64,000 bases of DNA from Fremontodendron californicum (taxonomy: Eukaryota; Streptophyta; Magnoliopsida; Malvales; Malvaceae), in assembly GCA_030761205.1 (NCBI GenBank), contig JAULJL010000033.1, positions 2,108,001-2,172,000 on the forward strand, in the 5' to 3' direction. Position 1 is the first letter of the stretch, and each line of letters opens with the position of its first letter. The notes below the pieces were generated by a model that saw nothing but the letters and a program-made list of their open reading frames with translations, searched no databases and was not told the origin of the DNA. Shown in pieces: positions 25,261 to 37,099 of this stretch. The position numbers were made by a program, and so were the translations under genes.

Positions 25261-26379
25261 TATGACAAATAGCCACAATATGCAAAAGTATGTCATAAAT
25301 CAAAAGAATAAAATGGTTAGTAAGAATAATAAATACATATAAAAATAAATAATAATAGAAATAAGCAAGTTAAAGTAGCAAATAAAAAAAAAAAAAGTGG
25401 AAATGAAAAAAATGGAAAGGTAGCAATTCCTCATTGGTATATTGGACAAAGCCCACCCTAACCATTATCACTTGATTCTTATCAAGATCATGAAGCCTAA
25501 CCATTGTTTTATTTTTTTTTTTGAAAAATCAAGAACAACAAGAAAGCTTTCATAAAACCTTTATTAGGCAAAGAAAATAGTAGGAAATCCCATGAAAAAA
25601 AATAAAGAATAACATGAAGAAGAAGAAGGAAAAAATGTAAGAACCAAAGAGGAATGGCTACCTTAGCAAAAACTTTCTTTATTTTCTTTCAAAAATCTTT
25701 TTTTAAAGGTTTTAGCTACTGCCCCTGTTTCAAAATCAGCCAACTTGTGTTTGAAAAAAAGTAAAATCCCCTTAGTTAATAGCCTTGGCCGGCCATCCCC
25801 CTCTTTGGTGAATGGTGGAGATCATTTCATTTAATTTCCTATACAATATAAGCCCTTGGATCCAAGATATTCACATGACAATAAAAATGTCATCTTGCCA
25901 ATTGATCTTAGCCATTCAAGGATGTACTCATCTTTTCCTAAGGTGCCCAAGCCATTGGATGAGCAAAGATATTTATTTGGCTACATGCAATTCCAACCAT
26001 TGGATGACTTGTGCTCGTCTTTCTTCCACCAATATTGGCCATTGGATGAGGACATTTGCATGACAATAAAAATGTCATCTTGCAATTAGATCTTGGCCAT
26101 TCAAGGATGTACTCATCTTTTCACAAGGTACTTAGGCCATTGGATGAGCAAGATATTTTCATGGCATTAAAAATGACATCTTGTAGCTTGATACGGACCA
26201 CTTGATGAAATGAATTAAATCTGAACCCTTCCCCCATGCATGGCCAGCCAAAGACTTGGAATATCGCAACAATTCCCTCACCTTTCATATTTTTTTAATT
26301 ACAAATTGGCCCATTTCGATTTCTTCGATAAAATTGCATTTTGGCCCCCCAAACTTGATTTTATTGCAAACGGACCCCA

Positions 26380-27065
26380 AATATGGTTTTTCTTTCTCCA
26401 ATCCATCAAAATAAATATAATATTGAGATCTGGAGATTTTCGGAATTTTTCGAGCTCGTTTCCTATTTTTCCCAGAATTTTCTCTTGGATTTTTCGGTTA
26501 GTGGCACCCAAAATTCACCTTTTTCATTTGAACTCCAATTCTGGATTTTTCTTCACCAATCTCTTCCAAAAATTATAAAACTCAGATCTGAAAGTTTTCA
26601 GAATTTTGGACCTCGTTTGCTATTTTTCCTGAAATTTCGGCTTAGTGCACCCGAACTTTGCCATTTTTGAAATGAGCTACGATTCCAAATTTTTCTTCAC
26701 CAATCTCTTCCAAAAATTATAAAATCCAGATATGGAGTTTTCATAATTTTTGGAGCTCGTTTGCTGTTTTTCCCGGAATTATCTTCTGAAATTTTGGCTT
26801 AGTGCACCCGAACTTCACCTTTTTCAAATGAGCTCCGATTCTGAAATTTTCTTCCCCGATATTTTTAAAAAATTATAAAACTTAGATTTGCAAGTTTTCA
26901 TAATTTATAGAGCTCATTTGCTATTTTTCCCGGAATTATCTTCTGGAATTTCGGCTTAATGCACCCGAACTTTGCCATTTTTTAAAGAAGCTCCGATTCT
27001 GGATTTTTCTTCACCGATCTCTTCCAAAAATTATAAAACTCAGATCTGGAAGTTTTCATAATTTT
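26380..27065 (-). repeat. Tandem units of about 150 bp near the LTR start
   Basis: Each unit contains CTCCGATTCTGGATTTTTCT, CTTCACCAATCTCTTCCAAA and a TTTTCATAATTTTT stretch. Five units are seen here. Equivalent units occur at 34520-35260, 41260-41830, 54900-55460 and 62750-63180, so this is a regular component of the family's LTR. Confidence 0.75.
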
Positions 27066-27927
27066 TTGAGCTCATTTGCTATGTTTCCCGAAATTATCTT
27101 TGGGATTTTTCAATATTGCCCTTCAACCTCCAAAGCCTCGTTTTTACTCGAAACGGGTCCGATTTTCGAAATTTCTTTTTCTACTGCCTTTTTTCATATA
27201 TTGAGTTTGAGTTGGTCCGAAAATACCCAATTTTTACGATCAAATTCCCCTCCGATTTAGTTTTTCCTTTTTCAAACTCAAGAATTTTCTCGTTTTTTCG
27301 TTTTTGCTCCAATCAGCTCTTCCTTTTGATTCACTTCAAACTGGGCCTTGGGCTATCCTTGTTTACTCATTCTTTATCAACTGGGGCTTCAATTTCACTG
27401 AATTGGGCCATCTTTGCACTTTTCCCCAAATTTGCAAAATTCACCCTTTTTAATCGAAACCCTAATTTTCGATTTTCCTTCCAAATTGACTCTTTCTTTG
27501 GTTCTGCTTCCAATTGGCCCATCCAATACCCGTAGTCATTAATTATATTCCATTTGGAATCTCCAATTTCGACCAAGTTGTTCTTTTAAGCACTTTTCCC
27601 CAAATTTATCGAATTAGGGCTTCCTTTACACTGAAATTTTTGCATTCCCTCTTCCGAACTCCATATCGTTCGTTGTAGACCTCGGATTATCAAAATTCTT
27701 TCACCATTATTCAATTCAACTCCAAACCTTGATTTTGACTAAGGGTTGACTTTTTCAGTGGTTGACTTTTCGAATTTGATTTTTTTCGAATTGACTTTTC
27801 ATGCTGAACTCTGAATCACAAGTCTTGGAGGACCATCTACAAGATGAGAAGAGATTTTCTGCATTTTAAAAAAGTACAAGGAAGAATTTACCTGGTTTAG
27901 GGGCCTGGACAAAATTAGGTGTCTACA

Positions 27928-30356
27928 TTCATATTTTTAACTTATGATTGATCCATTGTCATATGATTATGGGCTGTAAAATCATACATTTCATAAAATT
28001 TTCAACTAGGTTTTTGGTAAAGATCAACCAATGATCTCAAGCCAAAAATCCCTTACTAATACTAGTTTAAAGAGTGATAGTTTAGATTGGGTATTCTGAC
28101 TTTGGGATTTTTTTTACAGCTCATCCTTGGTCAAAATAAAATGATATTTTATCACATGCAGTAGATATTTAGAGGATTCCATGGTATTTTTTCTAAGATT
28201 TTTATATATTTTTTCATGGTTGAAAAAAAATGGTTTTTGATGAAACAGTTTTTAACTCACTCTTCTGACTTTGGTTTAATTTCGGTCAAGGTATCCCTAG
28301 TCAAAAAATTAAGTTGATTTTTTCCCACAAAGATCATCATGTTCTAGGTCTACACTAATTTTTACATAATTTTTTGAAATTTTTTAGAAGGGTAGAAAAA
28401 TAGTTTTTCAAAATTGCCTGTGGGAGTCAAAATTGTTTTGAAGAACATATGATTTTCTGTTTTTATTAGTATACAAAGAGGGAGCTGATTTCGGACATTG
28501 GTTACTGTCTTAGGTTGATTTCCATGTCATTTCAAGAATAAAATTTGTTTTTTTTTTTTAAATTCGGGTCAAGGGTAGTCAACCCAGGTTTCAAAACTAG
28601 AAAAAATAAAGCCTTTTATAGAGGGGTTCGGCCAAGGCTTCCTTTTTGCTCCAAAAATTCCAATTATTTTTAAATCTAAGCCCGAAGTCATTTGGTTTTG
28701 AAAACCCAATTTAAGTCTCTTCCAAAGGTAGTCAGATACCTTTTGGATGTCCATACTTCAAGGAAGAAATACATCTTCATGCATTGTATAGTTAAAAATG
28801 TTTTCATTTAATTTGGCATAAAACGCACTTTTCGGTTTCTTAAACATTTGGCCAGAATTAGTTCTTAATCTTTGTCGGGTTTGCCGGGGAGGTTAGAAAA
28901 TTATTCAACACATGTGGTTATGAAATTGCAAGGCACGGATTTTGTTTTATTCGGAATCATATAAATATCATATGAAAGAATTATTTTTCCAAGCTTTGCC
29001 GGGTTTGCTGGGAAGCACGGTAATATTTTTCGACATATGTTATTTACATGATTCCTCACATGAATAATCCATTTCAAATAATGATGTGTGCATGTGATTA
29101 TGAATATTTTATGATGATGTCATTTTGCGATTTTGCCATGTCATCTAGAATTTTCCTTGTCATTCATATGCCATGTCATATAGAACTTGCCTTGTCATTC
29201 ATATGCCATGCCATTTATTCACATGCCATGTCATCTAGATTATGACATGCCATTCGTTCACATGCCATGTCATCTAGATTATGCCATGTCATTCATTCAC
29301 ATGCCATATCATTTAGAATTTTCCTTGTCATTCATATGCCATGTCATTCATTCGCATGCCATGTCATTCATTTATATGCCATGTCATTCCTTCATGTGCC
29401 ATGCCATTTAGATTATGCCATGTCATTCGGATTTTGTCATGTCAAGCTTGTCATATCATTCATTCATATGCCAAGACACTCACTCATGTGCCATGTCATT
29501 TAGATTTTTGTCATGTTAAACATGCCATGTCATTATTTCTTTTGCCATGTCATAATTAAATGTTTGCCATGCCATGATAAATATGCATGTTTTGTTTAAT
29601 TTTTATCTTAGCAACATTTTTGCATATTCATGATCATTTTCTATGCGTTTTTGAAATACATGAAAAACAAATAATATTTTTTTACAAATCAAGATTATTC
29701 TCGAGTTAAAATAATACATGAGTTCTCTGTTGGGTCTGCAGGAGAGAATATCATCAATTATCATTAATGACGGAATATCTTTTTCAAAAAAGACGATTCG
29801 AAGAATTTCAAAATTAAGGAAAAATTCCATGTTTTGCCGAGTTTGTCGAAAAATATGGAAAATTTTATGTTAATAAATTCCGGATCATTTTCAAAATAAA
29901 ATCTGATTCTTTTAAGGGAATTATTTTTAAAAAAAAATTTAAAACCGACTTTTAACCAATACTCAAGATAACACATGACTAATAAGGTACAGTTTTATAC
30001 GAGCATTGTGGGGGTGCTAATCTTTTCCCTCACGTAACCGACTCTCGAACCTGCACTTGTTTCTCTGTTTCAAAGCGCGTACTTCAAAATTGGTTTTAAA
30101 AAATGTTTTAATTAATTTTAAAATATTTTTATAAAAAACCGGTTTTAATAGGAGGCCATCACACCTAGCCAAAAAAAGATTGGTGGCGACTCCATTTGTT
30201 TTTCGAGGTCATTTTCATACCCTCAACCTTTAATTTAGAGGAATTAAGTTGTCTTTTCCTCTAATTTTCCAACGTCACACTCCTTAAACGGAGGCCGGAT
30301 TGTCCTCGCAACAGGGGCAAGATAATTTCGGACTCCCCTTTTAGGAGGTTGCGACA
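27928..30356 (+). mobile_element. Ogre-like 5' LTR fragment, plus orientation
   Basis: This runs in the opposite sense to the preceding fragment and ends AGGAGGTTGCGACA at 30356, directly before a primer binding site, so it is the inner part of a plus-strand 5' LTR. Its first base corresponds to about position 33762 of the solo LTR, so roughly the first 2.1 kb of the LTR is missing. It includes the CATGCCATGTCATTCA minisatellite at 29100-29580 and the conserved AGCACCCCCACA-like segment (as GGGGGTGCTAATC near 30010). Confidence 0.8.
29100..29580 (+). repeat. LTR-internal CATGCCATGTCATTCA minisatellite
   Basis: Units of 16-26 bp built from CATGCCATGTCAT with TCATTCA or CTAGATTATG spacers, about 20 copies. 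All three frames stay open for short stretches and give His/Met/Cys-rich peptides, which is a repeat artefact. It is the reverse complement of the ATGACATGGCA arrays in minus-oriented LTRs. Confidence 0.85.
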
Positions 30357-30359
30357 GCT

Positions 30360-30377
30360 TGGCGACTCCGCTAGGGA
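30360..30377 (+). other. Primer binding site of the plus-strand element, tRNA-Arg type
   Basis: TGGCGACTCCGCTAGGGA begins three bases after the LTR end. It is nearly complementary to the 3' end (...UCCCCAGYGGAGUCGCCA) of plant tRNA-Arg as I recall it, with one mismatch. A tRNA-Arg primer is reported for Ogre elements. Confidence 0.75.
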
Positions 30378-30795
30378 TACGTATTATCATCACATTCTAT
30401 TATTTTCTTTTAAACGTTCTCTGATGGGATCCCGCAATGGATCACGTTATAACAGGATCAACTTGCTAGCACAAGTGAATCACCATACCTTAGAGAAGGA
30501 TCCATCAGCTGTTCGTGTGGACTAGCTCTAGAGGAAGGACAATTGTGCTTCTTGTGATCTTGTTCGAATTGGATCTTGAACTCCATAGCAATTTGCGATT
30601 TGGATCTGCAACTTAAGGTTACGATATCTTAAGTAGGTAACTTCTAAATCATATGGGTGGTTTAATTTGTTTTGAATGCTATAAACCTATGCTAAACACA
30701 AGCCTAAGATCCTGTTGTACTTCGGGTGCTTCTTTGTTTACTTCCGCTGCACTTTGATTATTTTGTTTAAGCATGAGCCCGAGGTAGAATAACCC
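30378..30795 (+). other. 5' untranslated internal region of the plus-strand element
   Basis: About 420 bp of non-repetitive sequence following the primer binding site, with no gag frame. It is cut at 30795 by insertion of a minus-strand LTR, whose target duplication AACCC occupies 30791-30795. The continuation after 35912 may still be this region or already the LINE 3' end; I could not place the boundary. Confidence 0.55.
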
Positions 30796-32639
30796 TGTCG
30801 CAACCTAAAAAATAATAAGTCTCATTGCGAGACATTACTCGTTAAGTGTGACATTGGGAAAACAGAGGAAAAGCCGACTTAATTCCTCTTGAAATAAAAT
30901 GACGGTTTGAAAACAACCTCGAAAAAGAAATGGAGCCGCCACCAATCTTTTTGGAAAGGTGTGATCGGCCACCTATTAAAACCGGTTTTTTAAAATATTT
31001 TAAAATTAATTAAAACATTTTTAAAAACTAATTTCGAAGTCTGCTCTTTTAAACCAGAGAAACCAAAGAAGCGGGTTCGAGAATCGGTTACGTGAAGGAA
31101 GGATTAGCACCCCCACAATGCCCGTATAAAACGGTACCATATTAATCGTGTGTTATCTCGAGTCTCGATAAAAATCGTTTTTAAAATTGGCATTTTAAAA
31201 TAATTCCCATTTTGAAGAAAAATAATCCCATTTTTAATTGAAAATGATCCAGAATTTGTTAACTCAAAATTTTCTATATTCCCGGCAAACCGGCAAAACA
31301 TAGAAAGTTTTTATTTACTTAGAAAATCTTCGAATCACACTCATTTTTGAAAGAAAGATATTCCGTTGTTAATGATAATTGATTATGTCCTCCCAGACAA
31401 CCCGGCAGAGAACTGATGAATTATTTTAATTCGGGAATAACCTTATTTTATTGAAAATCATTATCTTTATTGTATTAGCCATCATTTTAAAAAAGATGGT
31501 TATGATATGCAAATCATTACTAATAACATGGCAAAAAAGTGAGTGACATGGCATATGGATTAATGACATGGCATGCTTGACATGGCATAATCTAGATGAC
31601 ATGGCATAATCTAAATGACATGGCAAAAGATATGATGACAAGGCAAAAAGCACAAAATGACATTACCATAGAATATCCACAATTACATCATAACCAAGAT
31701 AGCAAGACGAAATTTAAATCAAAGCAATCACATCACTATGGAATATTCATACATATAGAATTTACATGACTAAGATAGCAAAAATTAGATATCATGGAAT
31801 ATACATGAACATGAAAAATGCAATGCATGGAAATGTATTTCTCCCGTGAAGCAAGGACATCCGTACCTAAAAAGGTATCCGACTACCTTTGGAAGAGACC
31901 TAAGTTGGATTTTCTAATTTGGACTTGGGTTTAAAAAAATGGAATTTTTGGGATGAAAAAAGCCTCATGGCCGAACCCCCCTCTTTAAAAAGCTCTATTT
32001 TCCTAGTTTTGAAACCCGGGTTAACCACCCTTGAGCCGACTTTTATAAAATCAATTTTATGATGGAAATGACATGGATATCACTCTAAGACAGTAATCAA
32101 TGCCCCAAATCAGCCCCCTCTTTGTAAGCTAAGAAAACAGAAAATTGTATTTTCTTAAAAACAAATCTGACTCTCACAGGAAGTTTTGAGAACCAATTTT
32201 TTTAACCTTCTAAACAGTTTTAAAAAGTTTTGAAAAAATTAGGGCAGACCTAGGACATGTTGAACTCCATGAAAAAAAATCAGCTTAATTTTTGGAGCAA
32301 GGATACTATGATAGAATTTTACCAAACTCAAGACAGTGAGTTAAAAACTGTTTTGTCAAAATCCATTTTTTCAACCATGATAAAAAAAAATCTAAAAATC
32401 ATGAGAAAAATATCATGGTATCCCCTAAATGACTACTACATTTGGTAAAAAAATCAATTTATTTTGACCATGGAGGAGTAGCAAAAAAAATCACAAAGTC
32501 AGAATACCCAATCTAAACTATTAATTTTCCACAAGCATGCTCAAGAGAGCTTGGCTTTGAGCCATTGATTGGATTAAGTCAAAAATCAAGTGGGGAATGT
32601 AGAAATGCATGAACAACCAGCAAGATAAATGCATGAAAT

Positions 32640-33060
32640 AAGTGGCATGGCATATGCATGACCTAAGTTCTAAGTGACATAGCAAAATAACCTAGAATGC
32701 TAAATGACATAGGAAAATGATATGGCACATGAAAATAGCCTAATGTCTAAATGTCATGGAAAATGAATGTCATATCTAAATGACATGGAAAATGTCATGG
32801 CATAATGAAAAATGACCTAATATCTAAATGACATGAAAATGTCATGGCATAATGAAAATAACCTAAAGTCTAAATGTCATGGAAAATGACATGTCATATG
32901 AAAACTGACATAATATCTAAATGACATGGAAAATGTCATGGCATAATGAAAATAACCTAAAGTCTAAATGTCATGGAAAATGACATGGCATGTGAAAAAT
33001 GACCTAATGCCTAAATGTCATGGCATGTGAAAAATGGCCTAATGCCTAAATGTCATGGAA
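32640..33060 (-). repeat. LTR-internal minisatellite of CTAAATG(A/T)CATGGAAAATG units
   Basis: About ten units of 40-50 bp built from AAATGTCATGGAAAATGACAT and a TAATGAAAAT[GA]ACCTAA stretch. A shorter related patch (ATGACATGGCATAATCTAAA) is at 31540-31640. No gene is present. Confidence 0.8.
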
Positions 33061-34519
33061 AATTTTAAATTACTATTCCTTAAAAAACAAATTTGACTCT
33101 CACACGCAGTTTTGAAAAATGATTTTTTATCCTTCTAGAAAATTTTAAAAACTTCTGAAAAAATTAGGGCAGACCTAGGACATGTTGACCTCCATGGAAA
33201 AAATCAGCTTAATTTTTGGAGCATGGATGCTATGACCGAATTTTACCAAAATCAAGATAGTGAGTTAAAAAACTACTTTGTCTAAAATCATTTTTCCAAC
33301 CATGATAAAAAAAAAAAAATCTAAAAATTCTGGAAAAATTGGTGTAGACCTAGAACATGATAATCTCTATGGGAAAAAATTAGCTTAATATTTGGACCAA
33401 GGATGGTATGACCGAATTTTCACTAAAGTCAGAACAGTGAGCTAAAAATTGCCTTATCAAAAGCCATTTTTGTAACCATGATAAAAAAAATCTAAAAAAT
33501 CGTGAAAGAAATACCATGGCATCCCCTAAGTGACTACTACATGTGGTAAAAAAATTATTTCGACCAAGGATAAGTAGTGAAAAAAAATCCCAAAGTCAGA
33601 ATACCCAATCTAAACTATCACTTTCTCAACTAGTATAGACGAGTGATTTTTGGGCTAGAGATCATTGATTGATCTTAGCCAAAAACATAGTTGAAATGTC
33701 ATGAAATACATGATTTTATAGCCTACAATCATATGACAATATAAGAATCATGAGTTAAAAATATAAACACAACCAACAAGCAAGAATAATCAAGCAAGAA
33801 CAAAGGATAGAAAACCTTTAAAATTTATTTTTGAAAAACCTTTTATTCAACAAAAAGTTAACACATCACATGAACAAAAAGAGAAGAAAAAGAATCATAA
33901 TATCAAAGAAAAATATTCAAGAAGAAGAAGGGAGGTGATAGCTACCTAGCTATTGCTTTCCAAATCAAGCTTTTGAAGTTTTCTTCCTCTATTTTCTTTT
34001 TCTTCCTTCTTTTCTCTCAAGAGTATTGATGCCTTAAGAAAAAAAATGAATTACCTCCCCCTTCCTTGTTGGCTGGCTGCCCCCTTTTATTTTGTAGAGA
34101 AAATTTCCTCTCCCATTTTCAATCTTATCGCCTATCTCTACAAAATAAGGCCACTTCTCAAGATCATATGGCTTACTATTAAAAATCCTTCATAGGTGGT
34201 ATTTGTAATCCTATTTGGCATCATCTCCTAGCCTTGACACACTCTTCACGTGGCCTTCACATAGCTTTTCAATTTGTAGGCCTCCCATTGGCCAAACATG
34301 CTATCTTAGCCTTTCTTAAAAATGTCATCTTTCTACTCATTCTTGGCCATTGATTAAAGGTGATCAAACTTCTCTTCCTTCTCCATGAGCTGGCCAAAAA
34401 TGGCCTGGAATTTTCCAGGCCATTCCCTTATTTTTTATTTGCAAAATGGCACTTTTCGGTTTCTTAGGTAAAATTGCATATTAGCCCCTCGACTTAATTT
34501 ATTTTCAATCGGACCCCAA

Positions 34520-35280
34520 CTCCAGATTTTTATTTTTCAATACCTCCCATACAATATAAAACTAAGTTCTGGAGGTTTTCATATTTTTTCAAGCTCGATT
34601 CTATTTTTCCTGGATTTTCCTCTAAAGTTTCAGTTTAATGCCTCCCAAACTTTGTCATTTTTCATTTGAGCTCCGATTCTGGATTTTTCTTCTCCAATCC
34701 CTTCCATAAAATATAAAATTAAGATCTAGAAGTTTTCATAATTTTCTGAGTTCGTTTCCTATTTTTTTTGAAATTTTCTCTTGGAATTTCAGATTTTCTC
34801 TTGGAATTTCGGATTAGTACACCTGAACTTTGTCATTTTTAATTTGAGCTCCGATTCTGGATTTTTCTTATCCAATCCCTTCCATAAAATAAAAAATTGA
34901 GATATTGAAATTTTCATAATTTTTCGAGCTCGTTTCCTATTTTTCTTGGAATTTTCTTTTGGAATTTCGGGTTATTGCACCCGAACTTTGTCATTTTTCG
35001 TTTGGGCTACGATTCTAGATTTTTCTTCACCAATACCTTCCAAAAAATATATAACTCAGATCTGGAGGTTTTTTTAATTTTCCGAGCTCGTTTCCTATTT
35101 TTTCCAGAATTTTCTCTTGGAATTTCGGGTTAGTGCACCCAAACTTTGTCATTTTTCGTTTGAGCTCCGATTTTGGATTTTTCTTCACCAGTACCTTCCA
35201 AAAAATATATAACTCAGATCTGGAGGTTTTCATATTTTTTTGAGCTCGTTTTCTATTTTTCTCGGATTTTCCAAGATTGC
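34520..35280 (-). repeat. Tandem units of about 150-190 bp near the start of the solo LTR
   Basis: About five units share GAGCTCCGATTCTGGATTTT, TTCCA[AT]AAAAT and GAGCTCGTTTCCTATTTTT. They lie in the outer (U3) end of the LTR and match those at 26380-27065. The reading frames here are by-products of the repeat. Confidence 0.75.
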
Positions 35281-36460
35281 CCTTTAACGCCCCGAAACCT
35301 CAATTTTACTAAAAAAGGGTCCGATTTTCGGATTTTCTTTTTCCACTGCCGTTGTTATATATTGAATTGGAGTTCGTCCGAAAATGTACAATTTTTACGA
35401 TCGAGTTCCTCTTCAATTTGTTCTTTTCCTTTTTTTCAATATCGAGAATTTCCTCGTTTTTTCGTTTTTCTTCTAACCGGCTCTTCCTTGGGATCCACTT
35501 CAAACTGAGCCTTGGGCTATTTGTGTTTATTCATTGTTCATCAACTGGGGCTTCAATTTTACTGAATCAGGTCATCTCTGTAGTTTTTTCCAAATTTGCC
35601 GAATTAGGTCTTCCCCTACACTGAATTTCTGTAACCCATCTTCCGAACTCTATATCTTTCGTTGTAGACCTCAGATTATCAAAATTCTTTCACCATTCTT
35701 CAATTAAACCTTGAATCTCGATTTTATTGAGAGACAACTTTTTCAGTAGTTGACTTTTCGAGGTTGACTTTTTTAGAGTTGACTTTTTTCGTGTTGAACT
35801 CCGAATCACAAGTCTTGGAGACCCATCTATGGGATGATTTACATTCTGAGAACTACAAGGAGGAACTTACCTGGTTTAGGGGGCCCGGACAAAATTAGGT
35901 GTCTACAAACCCAACATGTGGGCAGTGGGCGCTGGTAAGATAGTGCTGCGGCATTGATATTCTGCCTCTGTCGAGGCGCCACGGTGCTGAATGCTTGCAC
36001 TGCAGCGCTTAGTAATCGGCCTTGTTTGAACCTGTAGCATCAATCTTATGCCGCCCAAACTCGACCCTGCTTCAAGCTGTTACAACAATCCTAGTATGTT
36101 TTTTCCCCTCAAGTCCCCCAAGAGAAAACCCCTTTGTAGATGTGTAATGACCAATTGCAAAAGTTAACAAAGCCTATTAATATTCTACCCTCCTAGCGAA
36201 TAATGTGCTAGACTCCCAACTTATTATCCCCAAAATACTTTTAATCAGAAAGATACCTATAATGTCACTACCCATATTGCTTGTAAAGAAACAAACAAGC
36301 ACCCTTTTCCCCCAGAAAATACTCTTCGTCATTATTAGGAAAGAAATTCCAGTGAATTTCGGATTAGCTCGCCTGTACCTACAAAAGTAAACAAACGTCA
36401 GAAAAAATGCATATCTTTGCCTTCAATTTTAGATTTCCGCCTAACAACCCCTCAATTCTT

Positions 36461-36780
36461 TTAATCGTTAATCCATGCTTCCAAATCCGTTTGTCTGCTA
36501 ACACCTTGTCGAGCCAATGAGTTTGCAAAAGAATTAGCGAAGTGCCCCTTGTGTACAACCCTACATCCATTTAATTTTCTCATTATCCTATCAATCACCA
36601 TAAAAAATGAATTAAGACGCCAAGGTCTTGACTTGCTTGAATTGCACCAAGCAACTGCAATCGTGGAATCGCTTTCTACTTCCAAGTTGATGGCTGAAAG
36701 CTGTTTCGATTGAATAAACTCGAAAGCTTCCTTTATCGCTCTCATTTCCGCATCTCTCTCTTCCATCTCTGTTAACTTTC
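36461..36780 (-). pseudogene. LINE RNase H domain fragment
   Basis: About 100 codons resembling the RNase H domain (RVT_3 type) at the C-terminus of plant LINE ORF2. Visible features are AIKEAFEFI, LEVESDSTIAVAW with the catalytic Asp of the ESDS motif, SRPWRLNSFF, and a C-terminal FANSLARQGV helix motif, ending at a stop. The first catalytic motif and all of the reverse transcriptase upstream are absent, so it cannot be functional. Confidence 0.75.
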
Positions 36781-37099
36781 ATTCAATACCATTAGCATTC
36801 CCATTGCTATGCAACCCTATTTTCTTACCCTGTAACCATGTTAATTGGCCCTCATTTAGAGAAACCCCACCCCTTTGCTCTCTTGGATCATTGAGACCCC
36901 TAGATCTTGTTCTTGGGTAATTTCTATTATCAATATTCAGAGTCACCAAACCTAAGAGTTTTCTAGGCTACCTCGTTTCTTTGGTGTAACCTTCACCTCT
37001 CTCTGCATCTCCTCCACCTGACTTCTATCAACTGAAACAACCCATCCTCTGCCAATTCATGTGCCTTGCCTATGTGGCTTGTTTCCACCTCTCGCTAAT

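Larger units (their letters stand above)
23740..27927 (-). mobile_element. Ogre-like LTR fragment, minus orientation, outer part only
   Basis: Read on the minus strand this starts exactly at 27927 with TGTAGACACCTAATTTTG and runs leftwards, matching the complete LTR at 30796-35907 from its start to a point equivalent to about 31690. The inner 0.9 kb, ending GGTTGCGACA, is missing. It contains the CCGACTACCTTTGGAAGAGA segment near 23958, the ATGACATGG minisatellite (24690-25260) and repeated units at 26380-27065. To its right it abuts a similar LTR in the opposite orientation. Confidence 0.8.
30796..35907 (-). mobile_element. Ogre-like solo LTR, 5,112 bp, with perfect 5-bp target duplication
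   Basis: On the plus strand it starts TGTCGCAACC and ends AGGTGTCTACA, so in its own sense it starts TGTAGACACC and ends GGTTGCGACA. AACCC flanks it on both sides (30791-30795 and 35908-35912). No primer binding site or polypurine tract adjoins either end, so it is a genuine solo LTR. It is longer than the 4.77-kb LTRs at 37.7 and 51.4 kb partly because of an internal duplication (about 32160-32280 against 33090-33200, both with AGGGCAGACCTAGGACATGT). Confidence 0.92.

Noticed and set aside
26240..27576. Several aromatic-rich frames on both strands
   Set aside because: They follow the repeated units of the LTR and recur in every LTR copy without conservation of frame.
29048..29559. Overlapping plus-strand frames rich in His, Met and Cys (possible metal-binding protein)
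   Set aside because: Three frames are open at once because the CATGCCATGTCAT minisatellite lacks stops; it lies inside an LTR.
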